A DNA stretch of 64,000 bases from an uncultured Bacteroidota bacterium (GCA_937924855.1 CALEYQ010000023.1:1-64000); one strand, 5' to 3'; positions 44,199-52,806 are shown, counted from the stretch's first letter. The notes: generated from the letters alone by a model not told the origin. Numbers and translations are program-made.

Positions 44199-44618
44199 AT
44201 GGTACTTTCTACCCCCGCAAAATTGACAATATCTTCAAAATCCGAAAATCTCACCCAGGTTGAAAAGCTGGTTGAGCAAATTTGTGCTACCCATCAGGTT
44301 CCCGAAGACAATTACGGAAATATCCTGGTAGCCGTAACCGAGGCCGTTAACAACGCCCTCTATCATGGAAACAAAGCCAACCCGGACAAATCCATAGACA
44401 TCTCTTTTGAGGTTAGGGATAAACAGGTTTCTTTTACTATAAAAGATCAGGGAGATGGATTTGATTTTTCCAATATTCCCGATCCTACCGATCCCTTAAA
44501 CATTGAAAAGCCTCACGGACGGGGCGTATTCCTTATGAAAAGCCTGGCCGAAAGGGTAACTTTCGAAGAACAGGGGAGTAAGGTGATTCTTGAATTTAAC
44601 CTGGTCAATCCTAATTAA
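44199..44618 (+). CDS. RsbW/SpoIIAB-like ATP-binding protein (anti-sigma-factor-type kinase)
   Basis: 139 residues, a single HATPase_c (GHKL) domain. N-box EAVNNALYHGNK near 48-59, G1 box DQGDGFDFSNIPDP near 85-98, G2 box GRGVFLMKSLAERV near 107-120. The family comprises Ser/Thr kinases that phosphorylate anti-anti-sigma proteins or otherwise control partner switching; neither an STAS partner nor a sigma factor is adjacent. Placed between the DUF4175 and ybeY genes, with short gaps. Role here unknown. Confidence 0.85.
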   Translation: MVLSTPAKLTISSKSENLTQVEKLVEQICATHQVPEDNYGNILVAVTEAVNNALYHGNKANPDKSIDISFEVRDKQVSFTIKDQGDGFDFSNIPDPTDPLNIEKPHGRGVFLMKSLAERVTFEEQGSKVILEFNLVNPN

Positions 44619-44646
44619 TTAATCTTTCTTCCCTGCATTGAATTTC

Positions 44647-44654
44647 TACCTTTG
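44647..44654 (+). promoter_or_regulatory. -7 promoter box TACCTTTG for ybeY
   Basis: Exact match, followed by CAGG and the GTG at 44659; leaderless transcript predicted. The position rules out the upstream in-frame start at 44638. Confidence 0.65.
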
Positions 44655-44658
44655 CAGG

Positions 44659-45123
44659 GTGATTTCCATTCATTTTTTTGAAAAACGGGTAAAGTCCATC
44701 CTGAAAAAAAAGAAGTTTGAAAAGGACTGGCTTCTGTTTTCCCTGAAAAAGGCCGGGGTTAAGTCGGCCGAAATTAACTTTGTCTTTTGTTCCGATAGCT
44801 TTTTGCTCGGAGTCAATAAGAAACACCTCGATCACGACTATTATACCGATATCATCACCTTTGAATACAGTTTCGGAGGATCCATCATTGGTGATGTTTA
44901 CATCAGTGTTGACCGGGTAAAGGAAAATGCCAAAACATATAATGTTCCGGTCGAGGAAGAAGCCGGAAGAGTAATGGCTCACGGTATACTGCATTTGCTG
45001 GGGTATAGAGACAAATCACCCAGGCAAAAAAGGGAAATGAAAGAAATGGAAGACAAATGGCTCGCAACAAGAAAAAGACTGAAAAATAAAGCGACCGGAA
45101 TTAAAAACCCGAAAAAGCCTTAA
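44659..45123 (+). CDS. ybeY: Endoribonuclease YbeY (rRNA maturation factor)
   Basis: Zinc metalloprotein needed for 16S rRNA 3'-end processing and ribosome quality control. 154 residues from GTG 44659. The metal site HGILHLLGYRD (HxxxHxxGxxH-like, here ending in Asp) lies near residues 106-116, with DHDYYTDIITFEY (typical TDVLSF region) before it and GDVYIS. Basic C-terminal tail. Ends convergently with recJ; the two stop codons share the palindrome TTAA (45120-45123). Confidence 0.93.
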   Translation: MISIHFFEKRVKSILKKKKFEKDWLLFSLKKAGVKSAEINFVFCSDSFLLGVNKKHLDHDYYTDIITFEYSFGGSIIGDVYISVDRVKENAKTYNVPVEEEAGRVMAHGILHLLGYRDKSPRQKREMKEMEDKWLATRKRLKNKATGIKNPKKP

Positions 45124-46820
45124 GCGGAAGCTCTGATGTCTTTAATTTTCACTTGCGGACTGGAACGACCGTTATAAACATTTTCCTCAAGTGAACCCGC
45201 CAGATCGAAGGTTCTCCCGCCTGAAACCAGGGGAAGAAAAGTGTCCATCCCAAATCCAATACAAGCCACAAAATTACTGCCGTCATTGGAAATATCAATC
45301 TTTAAATGGTTGTTGCCTACCCTTCTTCCATACCCCTTTTCCCGGGCATTCATAAAGGCAAAAACAGGACTATGATTTGCCGGTCCGTGAGGTTCAAATT
45401 TTCGTAACTCCTCTATCAAACCCAGGGTGGCTTCCGCGGTACTTATCTCGGCATCGATATGTATACAGGGGGTTAAATTTTCAGGCGTTATGTTCTCAGA
45501 AACCACCGATTCAAATTTCTTTCGGAAAGATTCCAGGTTTTCTGTTTTTAGGGTAAGCCCGGCGGCATACTTGTGGCCACCAAATTGCTCAAGCAAATCG
45601 GAGCATTTTTCAATGGCTTCATAAACATCATAACCGGGAACCGATCTGGCCGACCCTGTTGCCATGCCATTGGAAACGGTTAAAACAATGGTGGGTTTGA
45701 AATACTTTTCGATAAGCCGGCTGGCTACGATGCCAACAACACCCTTATGCCAGGTTTCACTCCAGACAACAGTTGATTTTCTGTTTTGGAGATCCGGGTT
45801 CCCACGAATCATATTCAGGGCCTCTTCCGTAATCCTTTGGTCTTGTTCCCTCCGGTCGTTATTGTTTTGATTTATCTGGGCTGAAAAATTAATGGCAGCT
45901 TCAGGATTTTCCTCAATCAGCAGTTCCACAGCAAGCTTTCCGCTTTTCATCCTTCCTGCCGCATTTATTCGGGGGCCAATTACAAAAACCAGATCGGAAA
46001 TACTCAGCGGTTTTTGATCGCTTTTGACCTTCATCAATGCTTCAATGCCCGGTCGTGGGGAAGAGTTGAGTTGCCGCAACCCGTAATGCGCAAGTATGCG
46101 GTTCTCACCGGTTATGGGAACAATATCGGCGGCAATGCTGATTACTACAAGGTCAAGGTAAGCCATCAGATTCTCTTTCGGTAATTCCATTTTTTCCGTC
46201 AGAGCCTGTATCAGCTTATAGCCAATGCCGCATCCTGATAATTCTTTGTATGGGTATTGGCAATGACTTTGTTTGGGATCCAAAATGGCAAGCGCCTCGG
46301 GGAGTTTTTCTCCGGGCAAGTGATGATCGCAAATGATAAAATCAATGCCGAGGTCTTTTGCATAAGAAACCAGGTCAACAGACTTAATACCGCAGTCAAG
46401 TGCAATGATCAGCTTTATGTTATTTTCTCTGGCATAGTCAATGCCCTTTTTGCTGATTCCATAACCCTCTGTGTATCGGTCGGGTATGTAAAATTTTACC
46501 CGGACTCCCTGTTTTTTCAGGAAGGAGTAAACCAAAGATACCGCCGTGGTTCCATCTACATCATAATCACCAAAAACCAAAATTTCCTCACCGCTTTTTC
46601 TAGCCTCCATTATTCGGTTTACCGCCTCTCCCATTCCGGCCATTGCAAAGGGATCGTGAAGCAGGTCAAGGCTTGGATTGAAGAATGCTCTGGCCGCTTC
46701 AACGGTATCTATTCCCCTCAGCACCAATAAACGGGCAACCAGATCGCTAAACACTCCTTCTTTAGCAAGGTTTTTGATCCGGTCCTGGTCCGGTGTTTTT
46801 ATATCCCAGTTCTTTTTCAT
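45120..46820 (-). CDS. recJ: Single-stranded-DNA-specific exonuclease RecJ
   Basis: 5'-3' ssDNA exonuclease for recombination and mismatch repair. 566 residues, usual length. DHH phosphoesterase motifs: FGDYDVDGTTA at 83-93 and CDHHLPG near 158-164; DHHA1 region GRMKSGKLAVELL and SETWHKGVVGIVASRL; glycine-rich QFGGHKYAAGLTL; C-terminal OB-like region. Mn2+-binding Asp/His residues are all present. A CATATTTG sequence 13 nt before the ATG is a weak promoter candidate. Overlaps ybeY by 4 bp tail-to-tail. Confidence 0.95.
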   Translation of the reverse strand: MKKNWDIKTPDQDRIKNLAKEGVFSDLVARLLVLRGIDTVEAARAFFNPSLDLLHDPFAMAGMGEAVNRIMEARKSGEEILVFGDYDVDGTTAVSLVYSFLKKQGVRVKFYIPDRYTEGYGISKKGIDYARENNIKLIIALDCGIKSVDLVSYAKDLGIDFIICDHHLPGEKLPEALAILDPKQSHCQYPYKELSGCGIGYKLIQALTEKMELPKENLMAYLDLVVISIAADIVPITGENRILAHYGLRQLNSSPRPGIEALMKVKSDQKPLSISDLVFVIGPRINAAGRMKSGKLAVELLIEENPEAAINFSAQINQNNNDRREQDQRITEEALNMIRGNPDLQNRKSTVVWSETWHKGVVGIVASRLIEKYFKPTIVLTVSNGMATGSARSVPGYDVYEAIEKCSDLLEQFGGHKYAAGLTLKTENLESFRKKFESVVSENITPENLTPCIHIDAEISTAEATLGLIEELRKFEPHGPANHSPVFAFMNAREKGYGRRVGNNHLKIDISNDGSNFVACIGFGMDTFLPLVSGGRTFDLAGSLEENVYNGRSSPQVKIKDIRASA

Positions 46821-46833
46821 TTGACTATCACTG

Positions 46834-46841
46834 CAAATATG
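46834..46841 (-). promoter_or_regulatory. Weak -7-like box CATATTTG for recJ
   Basis: One mismatch at the first base of TAnnTTTG; 13 nt before the ATG. Confidence 0.3.
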
Positions 46842-46907
46842 TTAAATTAATAATAGGAGCCCTAAATAAGTTTAAAACTTTTACACCCTTTCCTTAATGT
46901 CAATTTG

Positions 46908-46915
46908 TAATTTTG
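46908..46915 (+). promoter_or_regulatory. -7 promoter box TAATTTTG for the L,D-transpeptidase gene
   Basis: Exact match, five bases before ATG 46921. The frame is open from 46897, which lies upstream of the box, so the shorter start is preferred. Confidence 0.65.
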
Positions 46916-46920
46916 AAATA

Positions 46921-48585
46921 ATGTTCAGATATATTTCGGTTCTTATTCTTACCTCAACGCTGATATTTTCTTGCGGTAAACCCTCTGTGCCTGAAGAGGT
47001 GCTCGTTGCTACTCCGCAGGAAACCGCTGAAAAACTGACTGCCATTCTCCGTGAACAACTGAATGATAATGATTCCCTGGAAGTTCTCGTGGCAGGAAAA
47101 GACTCCTTAAAAGCCTCCTTTTTGGTAAAGGAGTTTTATAAAAAGCGGAATTTTAAACCCCTCTATTCCGATACATGCCGGTTTACCGGATTTTATTACA
47201 TGATGTTTCGGGTAATTCGCGATGCGGAACTTTTTGGACTTAACCCCGAGCATTATTACTACACTTCCGTTTCAAACCACAGCGATTCAGTTTTTGTTCC
47301 CGAAACCGGAAAATACAATGCCAGTCGTTTGTATAATATTGAATTGCTCCTGACGGATGCATTTTTCAAAATGGCGCACGACCTTCAGGCAGGCAGGCTT
47401 TCTGAAGATAGTTTGAAACCAAAATGGGAACCCCAAAACCTAAAACATTCCCCGCTTAATCTGCTTGAATCGGCTGTTGTACAAAAGCGAATTGCACCCC
47501 TGCTGGCATCGGTTGAGCCGGACTTTCCCCAATATATCGACCTTAAAACGGAATACCGGAAGTTTTACCGGGAATACAGCAATAAAAACTGGAATAAAAT
47601 TCCAGAACCCTCCGATTCGGCTAATTTTCTCAGAGAGGTAAGAAACCGAATGGTGATAATGGGATATCTGGATACTACCCAAAAGGGAAACGACTCGGTA
47701 TTACTTTCCAAAGCATTGAAAAAATTCCAAAAAAGCTACTTCCTCACCGAAGATGGAAAGATTGGAAAGGAAATGATTAAAGCTCTTTCTTATTCGCCTG
47801 AATTCCGGATACGACAGGTGGCCATTAATCTCGACCGCTGGCGTTGGGAATCGGCCAAATCGGATAAAGCTTATGTGTGGATTAACCTTCCCGGATTTAA
47901 GTTTACTTTGGCAGAGGCGGATACAGTAGTAATGGAGTCCCGTATCATTTGCGGCGACCCCAAACATCCTACCCCAACTCCTCTGACCAGCAAAATCACT
48001 TATTTTACCATTTATCCCTATTGGAATGTACCCTATAGCATTGCCTCCAAGGAAATTCTTCCCCGGATAAAATGGGATACCAGTTACCTTCGGAAAAACC
48101 GGTTTCAGGTGCTCGACTGGAACAACCAACTGGTGGACCCCACAACCATTAACTGGAAAAAATACAACGAAAAAAATCTTCCATATAGGTTTCGCCAGTT
48201 GGAAGGATCTGAAAATTCTCTGGGTATCGTAAAGTTTTTCTTTAACAATAAGGAAGGGGTTTATTTACACGATACGAATTCAAAACGGCTTTTTAAGAAA
48301 GAGGTAAGAGCCCTGAGCCATGGATGTGTGCGACTGGAAGAGTACTGGGAATTTGCAAAATTCCTGGTTCGCGATGATAGTGTTAAAATTCCGAGGGATA
48401 CCCTGGCCGCCTGGTTCAAAAAGAATGAACAGAGAATCGTACGACTCAAAAAGCAGGTTCCCCTTTACATAAAGTATTTTACGGCGGAAGTCTTAAACGG
48501 AAACAGGCTGGTTATTTATCCCGACATCTATGGCAGGGATGAAAAAATTATTCGCAGGTTGTATTCGGAAACACAGTGGCTTTAA
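46921..48585 (+). CDS. L,D-transpeptidase (YcbB/LdtD-like), lipoprotein
   Basis: 554 residues. Signal with lipobox LIFSC (Cys18), so anchored in the envelope. An N-terminal YcbB-like scaffold domain (~30-210), a peptidoglycan-binding-like region (VLLSKALKKFQKSYFLTEDGKIG, ~260-285), and the YkuD catalytic domain with HGCVRLEE near 466-473 carrying the nucleophilic Cys. Forms 3-3 (meso-DAP to meso-DAP) cross-links in peptidoglycan, which are independent of penicillin-binding proteins. Convergent with the TM2 gene; stops share TTAA at 48582-48585. Confidence 0.9.
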   Translation: MFRYISVLILTSTLIFSCGKPSVPEEVLVATPQETAEKLTAILREQLNDNDSLEVLVAGKDSLKASFLVKEFYKKRNFKPLYSDTCRFTGFYYMMFRVIRDAELFGLNPEHYYYTSVSNHSDSVFVPETGKYNASRLYNIELLLTDAFFKMAHDLQAGRLSEDSLKPKWEPQNLKHSPLNLLESAVVQKRIAPLLASVEPDFPQYIDLKTEYRKFYREYSNKNWNKIPEPSDSANFLREVRNRMVIMGYLDTTQKGNDSVLLSKALKKFQKSYFLTEDGKIGKEMIKALSYSPEFRIRQVAINLDRWRWESAKSDKAYVWINLPGFKFTLAEADTVVMESRIICGDPKHPTPTPLTSKITYFTIYPYWNVPYSIASKEILPRIKWDTSYLRKNRFQVLDWNNQLVDPTTINWKKYNEKNLPYRFRQLEGSENSLGIVKFFFNNKEGVYLHDTNSKRLFKKEVRALSHGCVRLEEYWEFAKFLVRDDSVKIPRDTLAAWFKKNEQRIVRLKKQVPLYIKYFTAEVLNGNRLVIYPDIYGRDEKIIRRLYSETQWL

Positions 48586-48971
48586 TCCACCCAGAGGAAT
48601 ACTCCTTTTTTTTGTCGCAGGGCCTCTAATTTTTCTTTTCCCGAAAAAAGGATCACAAAAAAATCTATGGCCGGCAGAATGCCAAATACACCCACAGTGG
48701 CCAGATAAACCACCGGCACATAAGGATCACACCCAAGGTAAACGCTGTGCGCCCCTGTAACTCCAACCACCGGGAAAGACAAAACACAGGCCAGCCATTT
48801 TTTGATTTTGGGAAGTTCGGTTGTGTCGGAACCGGAAAAATCAAGGACTTCTTCCACCGAATGACAAACTTCAACCATGTAGTTTTTCGTAGGCAAAAGA
48901 CCCTCAGTTTCCGCATTTGACCTGAGGAAACTAAAAAGGACAATTGTTAATAACAGGAACCGAAAGGTCAT
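48582..48971 (-). CDS. TM2-domain membrane protein with signal peptide
   Basis: 129 residues. N-terminal signal or helix RFLLLTIVLFSFLRSNA, a short hydrophilic region, then a TM2-type module: a helix around LACVLSFPVVGVTGAHSVYL, the turn G-A-H-S-V-Y-L-G, and a second helix FGILPAIDFFVILFS followed by basic residues. TM2 proteins are small membrane proteins of unclear function. Lies just after the terminator of the minus-strand barrel gene. No clear promoter box was found. Confidence 0.72.
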   Translation of the reverse strand: MTFRFLLLTIVLFSFLRSNAETEGLLPTKNYMVEVCHSVEEVLDFSGSDTTELPKIKKWLACVLSFPVVGVTGAHSVYLGCDPYVPVVYLATVGVFGILPAIDFFVILFSGKEKLEALRQKKGVFLWVD

Positions 48972-48995
48972 AAAAAAAGCCCCCGATAGGGGGCT
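48972..48995 (-). terminator. Terminator downstream of the minus-strand barrel gene
   Basis: Arms AGCCCCC / GGGGGCT with a 4-base loop; on the minus strand it is followed by seven T residues. It lies between two minus-strand genes, separating them transcriptionally. Confidence 0.75.
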
Positions 48996-49007
48996 GGATG
49001 AATAGCG

Positions 49008-49619
49008 TTATTTTATCCGAAGATTCAGACCCATGGCGGCATAATAGGGTGGACCAATGGCAACTTCCCCATTAAATCCCAGGAAGTCGTTGAAAAAATA
49101 CCGGGCTCCGAAAAGTGCCTGAAATCTGAGTTTGCCCGAATTCCAAATGTCGGTAGAAGATCCTGTAACTCGTGGGTTGTTGGAGGAGTGATCCCAGAAA
49201 GTCATGCTTAACCTAAAACCGAAATAGGTATCAAGGTTTTCATTTTCACCAAAATGAAACAAAGGCCTAAGCCCAACATTTGTCCTTGATAATTTGTCTT
49301 TATAGTTGAAGGTTTGGTTGTTGGAGGTATCGGTGTCTTTGTATTCCAAAGTCATTTGCTGATAAGAAAAAGCCGCGCCAAGACTGAATTTCGAAGCAAT
49401 ACCATAATCATAATTTGCAATCAAAGCAGGAATAACGCTAACTTTTACGTCGGTGGCGGTATTCACGGCATCTTTAAACAGGTTGGCAAAAAGGCCGGCC
49501 AGCGAATAGGCGGCTCCTGCTGTAAATACATGTTCATTAGCCTCTTTCTGGGCATAAACACGGGTAGGGGAAGCCAATAACAATGCGCTCCCCAGCAGAA
49601 CGAGTAGTGGTTTTTTCAT
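49008..49619 (-). CDS. Putative outer-membrane beta-barrel protein
   Basis: 203 residues. Signal peptide MKKPLLVLLGSALLLASPTR, cleaved near VYAQ. The remainder has alternating strands with aromatic belts: YDYGIASKFSLGAAFSYQQM, TNVGLRPLFHF, TYFGFRLSMTFWD, LRFQALFGARYFF, and GFNGEVAIGPPYYAAMGLNL; it ends ...LRIK rather than an aromatic residue. Likely a small (eight-strand) porin-like protein; function unknown. Located behind sod on the same strand with 32 bp between, possibly co-transcribed. Confidence 0.75.
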   Translation of the reverse strand: MKKPLLVLLGSALLLASPTRVYAQKEANEHVFTAGAAYSLAGLFANLFKDAVNTATDVKVSVIPALIANYDYGIASKFSLGAAFSYQQMTLEYKDTDTSNNQTFNYKDKLSRTNVGLRPLFHFGENENLDTYFGFRLSMTFWDHSSNNPRVTGSSTDIWNSGKLRFQALFGARYFFNDFLGFNGEVAIGPPYYAAMGLNLRIK

Positions 49620-49651
49620 GGGATGTTTTTAAGGTTGGATTTATATGTTAA

Positions 49652-50263
49652 TTATTTCGAAGCATCAGCAAAGCGACGCGAAACCTCGTCCCAATTCACA
49701 ACATTCCAGAAGGCTGAAATATAATCGGGTCGACGATTCTGATAATTCAGGTAGTAGGCGTGTTCCCACACATCAAGGCCTAATATGGGTTGGCCCTTGT
49801 AATCGGAAACATCCATTAAAGGATTATCCTGATTAGGGGTAGATCCAACGCTCAGTTTTTTATCGGTTCCAACACAAAGCCAGGCCCAGCCCGAACCAAA
49901 ACGGGTGGCAGCAGCGGCTGCAAACTTGGATTTAAATTCATCCATGGATCCAAATGCCGCATTAATAGCTGCAGCCAGGGCATCAGAGGGTTTGCTTTTG
50001 CCCCCAGGCCCCATAATATTCCAGAACAGAGAATGGTTGTAATGTCCTCCTCCGTTATTCCGGATGGCAGGAGAAAATTTAGAAATGTTTTTACAGATTT
50101 CCTCCAGACTCAGCTTTTCTGCTCCGGATCCTTCCAGGGCATTATTCAGATTGGTTACATAAGCCTGGTGATGCTTGCCATGGTGAATTTCCATGGTTTT
50201 GGCATCAATATGGGGTTCAAGGGCATTGGTTTCGTAAGGAAGCTTGGGAAGTTCAAAGGCCAT
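49652..50263 (-). CDS. sodB: Superoxide dismutase (Fe/Mn family)
   Basis: Dismutates superoxide; cytosolic dimer. 203 residues. Metal ligands His27 (IHHGKHH), His in GHYNHSLFW, Asp and His in DVWEHAYYLNY. GGHYNHSLFW, GSGWAWL and the FeSOD/MnSOD core are intact. Fe versus Mn preference cannot be told reliably from sequence; many Bacteroidota enzymes are cambialistic. A TATCTTTG box lies 34 nt upstream of the ATG. Confidence 0.95.
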   Translation of the reverse strand: MAFELPKLPYETNALEPHIDAKTMEIHHGKHHQAYVTNLNNALEGSGAEKLSLEEICKNISKFSPAIRNNGGGHYNHSLFWNIMGPGGKSKPSDALAAAINAAFGSMDEFKSKFAAAAATRFGSGWAWLCVGTDKKLSVGSTPNQDNPLMDVSDYKGQPILGLDVWEHAYYLNYQNRRPDYISAFWNVVNWDEVSRRFADASK

Positions 50264-50297
50264 AATTGAAAAGTTTTAAAAGATTAACGTGTTTTCT

Positions 50298-50305
50298 CAA
50301 AGATA
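50298..50305 (-). promoter_or_regulatory. -7 promoter box TATCTTTG for sod
   Basis: Exact match on the minus strand, giving a leader of about 30 nt; back-to-back with the box for the small lipoprotein gene. Confidence 0.6.
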
Positions 50306-50354
50306 AAAAATTTGGAGTGAATTTCCTTATTTGTCCGGGTTTTAAAAAAATTCC

Positions 50355-50362
50355 TACCTTTG
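50355..50362 (+). promoter_or_regulatory. -7 promoter box TACCTTTG for the small lipoprotein gene
   Basis: Exact match, 21 nt before ATG 50384; it overlaps the in-frame TTG at 50360 and so rules that start out. Confidence 0.6.
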
Positions 50363-50383
50363 CCCCTTAAACCGAAAAACAAA

Positions 50384-50572
50384 ATGAAAAAATTATTCTC
50401 CCTCCTGGCTGTATCGGGTTTGTTGTTCCTGACATCCTGTGGCGGCCCTTCTGAAGAAGAAAAGAAAAAAATGCAGGAAGACAGCTTGAAAGCCGTTCAA
50501 CTTCTTGATTCGCTTTTTAAACAAGCTGAGCAAAACACTACTGACACTACTGCCAGCGATACTGCAAAGTAA
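50384..50572 (+). CDS. Small lipoprotein
   Basis: 62 residues from ATG 50384. Signal with lipobox LFLTSC (Cys19), then GGPSEEEKKK, a short helix of charged residues (QLLDSLFKQAEQ), and a Thr/Asp/Ser-rich tail. Resembles the many small Bacteroidota lipoproteins whose roles are unknown. Followed by a strong terminator, so it is a single-gene transcript. Confidence 0.75.
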   Translation: MKKLFSLLAVSGLLFLTSCGGPSEEEKKKMQEDSLKAVQLLDSLFKQAEQNTTDTTASDTAK

Positions 50573-50594
50573 TCCTGTCTTTAGGTTCTGGTAC

Positions 50595-50629
50595 TAACCC
50601 TCCGGATTTTTTTCGGGGGGTTATTTTTT
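50595..50629 (+). terminator. Terminator after the small lipoprotein gene
   Basis: Arms TAACCCTCCG / CGGGGGGTTA (one G-T pair) with a 9-base loop, then ATTTTTT. It lies over the 3' end of the convergent ctpA-type gene. Confidence 0.7.
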
Positions 50630-52234
50630 GAACACCTCCATGCCTTTTTGAAAAGCCGGATCCTGATGGTTGAAAATGGGATAATACCCGTCGCCACCCC
50701 ACATATTTCTCGCAATTCCCGCCTTTAGGTAAATTTTGATTAAGGGCAGAGACTTGCTAATTTCTTTTTCGTTGCGGGGAAGTCCGGTTCGCTCTCCGGA
50801 TCTTACCAGATCTCGGACAATTTCGTCGGTTACAACAAACTTCTGTTTGAAGGATTCAATGCCTTCTTTTTCCAACACCTTACGGTTGTTGTCGGCATAC
50901 TCAAAGCAGAACTGATTAAAAATACCCCTGTAAATGAGTTGATTCAGGTAGGGCGTTCTGCTGGAGGTGTCCAAAGGAACGAATATGTCAGGCATAATTC
51001 CACCGCCTCCGTAAACTATTTTACCACCCGGGGTTTTAAATTTTAAACTATCTGGAAATTTAATGCTGTCGGCATGTAACAACTCCCCTTTTTCAAAGCG
51101 GTCGTATTCCTCATTCAGATAGTTGGCGTAACCCTGGTTATAAGGCTTCTGAATGCAACGACCCGTAGGGGTGTAATATCGGGCGGTGGTTAATCTAATG
51201 GCCGATCCGTCGGAAAGCTGACTCTGACGCTGCACCAAGCCTTTTCCGAACGAACGCCGTCCCACAATAGTACCACGGTCATTATCCTGAATGGCCCCTG
51301 CCACAATTTCACTGGCCGAAGCAGAATTTTCATCCTGTAGAATTACCAGGCCGATGTCTTTTAAAGTGCCCCCCTTTTTTGCATATTTTTCTTCACGCTT
51401 GTATTTCCGCCCCTCGGTATACACAATCATTTTACCTTCCTCCAGGAACTCATTGCAAATCATTACGGCAATTTCCAAAAATCCACCGCCATTGTCTCTC
51501 AGGTCGAAAATCAGCTTTTTCATACCCTTTTCCTTCAGTTTGTTTACCGCCGTCATGAATTCATCATAGGAAGTCTGTGAAAACCGGTTCAGCTTTACAT
51601 ACCCGGTTTCTTTATCCACCATATAGGAAACGTCGACACTGTACAATGGAATTTTTCCCCTTTGAATGGTGAATGAAAGTAATTTTTTCGCCCCCCTTCG
51701 TTTAACGGAAACATCCACAGTAGTGCCTTTTTTCCCTCTCAGGCGCGAAACCACATCCTTGTTCTTTATTTTTATTCCGGCAACATTTTCATCCCCGATT
51801 TTTATGATCTGATCTCCGGGAAGTAAACCAACGGCATGACTAGGACCACCCGGAATCACGGCAACCACACGAATGGTATCCCGGATGATATTGAATTCAA
51901 TGCCAATGCCTTCAAAATTCCCCTCCATGCTTTGGGCAACTTCCTCAAATTCAACCGCAGGAATGTAATTGCTGTGAGGGTCGAGCTGATGGAGCATCTC
52001 ACTGATGGCCAGTTCCACCAACTCTTCTTTGTTTACCGTGTCTACGTATTCATTTTCAATGTACCGTAATACCTGGTTCATTTTATCGGCCGGATTTACC
52101 CGGTGGTCAAAAAAGGAAATATCCCCCAGAGAGCCACTGGAAATGGTCATTCCGATAAATATGCCAATGGTTACCACTACTGCAAATGCAAGCGGAAGTA
52201 ACAGTAAAAAAATCCTGAGCTTGTCTTTTTTCAT
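50621..52234 (-). CDS. ctpA: Carboxyl-terminal processing protease, S41 family
   Basis: Periplasmic serine protease with PDZ domain that trims C-termini of envelope proteins. 537 residues. N-terminal membrane anchor or signal (LRIFLLLLPLAFAVVVTIGIF), PDZ around 95-170 (GIGIEFNIIRDTIRVVAVIPGG, LLPGDQIIKIGDE), catalytic core with ENSASASEIVAGAIQ (Ser nucleophile in SASE) and SFGKGLVQ carrying the catalytic Lys. ATG at 52234, only six bases after the deaminase gene, so the two are co-transcribed. Confidence 0.93.
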   Translation of the reverse strand: MKKDKLRIFLLLLPLAFAVVVTIGIFIGMTISSGSLGDISFFDHRVNPADKMNQVLRYIENEYVDTVNKEELVELAISEMLHQLDPHSNYIPAVEFEEVAQSMEGNFEGIGIEFNIIRDTIRVVAVIPGGPSHAVGLLPGDQIIKIGDENVAGIKIKNKDVVSRLRGKKGTTVDVSVKRRGAKKLLSFTIQRGKIPLYSVDVSYMVDKETGYVKLNRFSQTSYDEFMTAVNKLKEKGMKKLIFDLRDNGGGFLEIAVMICNEFLEEGKMIVYTEGRKYKREEKYAKKGGTLKDIGLVILQDENSASASEIVAGAIQDNDRGTIVGRRSFGKGLVQRQSQLSDGSAIRLTTARYYTPTGRCIQKPYNQGYANYLNEEYDRFEKGELLHADSIKFPDSLKFKTPGGKIVYGGGGIMPDIFVPLDTSSRTPYLNQLIYRGIFNQFCFEYADNNRKVLEKEGIESFKQKFVVTDEIVRDLVRSGERTGLPRNEKEISKSLPLIKIYLKAGIARNMWGGDGYYPIFNHQDPAFQKGMEVFKK

Positions 52235-52240
52235 AGCTTA

Positions 52241-52717
52241 TTATTCCCGGGCCATCACTTCTTTGGGTTGGAACCGGACCACCTCAACCCCAAATTTTTT
52301 GAGAAATTCTACCCCTTCATCTTTTTCCAAACCCTTAAAATCGGCATACGAATTCAGGTAAAATACTTTTTTTATTCCAATGGTGAAAATTACCCGGGCA
52401 CAGGCAATGCAGGGTGATAAGGTTACATATAAAGTGGCACCCTCAATGCTTACGTTGTTTTTGGCAGCGTATAATATGGCGTTTTGCTCTGCATGCAAAG
52501 CCAGAGAGCAACTGCCCTTGCTGTCTTTCGGACATCCTTCCCCGGGCCACTCCAGATCGCAATTGTGTGTTCCTGCGGGCGGACCATTATAACCCAGTGA
52601 AACAATTCGGGTTTCTTTGGTGAGAACCGCTCCCACCTGTGCCCGAACGCAATGCGAACGCCTGGCCAGATTGATAGCCAGATCCATATATATGTCGTCA
52701 AAACTGGGCTTTTCCAT
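52241..52717 (-). CDS. dCMP deaminase / ComEB-like
   Basis: Zinc enzyme deaminating dCMP to dUMP for thymidylate synthesis; cytosolic. 158 residues. Zinc motif HAEQN at 75-79 with catalytic Glu77, and PCIAC at 102-106 (Cys103, Cys106). The segment GTHNCDLEWPGEGCPKDSKGSC holds extra Cys/His residues that bind a structural zinc in dCMP deaminases, favouring dCMP over cytidine. ctpA follows after six bases. A GACCTTTG sequence 14 nt upstream is a degenerate promoter candidate. Confidence 0.9.
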   Translation of the reverse strand: MEKPSFDDIYMDLAINLARRSHCVRAQVGAVLTKETRIVSLGYNGPPAGTHNCDLEWPGEGCPKDSKGSCSLALHAEQNAILYAAKNNVSIEGATLYVTLSPCIACARVIFTIGIKKVFYLNSYADFKGLEKDEGVEFLKKFGVEVVRFQPKEVMARE

Positions 52718-52731
52718 ATTATCTATGCCCC

Positions 52732-52739
52732 CAAAGGTC
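52732..52739 (-). promoter_or_regulatory. Weak -7-like box GACCTTTG for the deaminase-ctpA operon
   Basis: TTTG half intact, TA replaced by GA; 14 nt before the ATG. Low confidence. Confidence 0.25.
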
Positions 52740-52806
52740 GGAAAAGAAAATTACACGGAACCTTAGGAATCCAAAATGTTGGCTTCTTTTTGCGGGTTTT
52801 ATTTTT

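Noticed and set aside
46868..46880. Palindrome AAGTTT-A-AAACTT between recJ and the L,D-transpeptidase gene
   Set aside because: Short and A/T-rich; expected by chance in AT-rich intergenic DNA.
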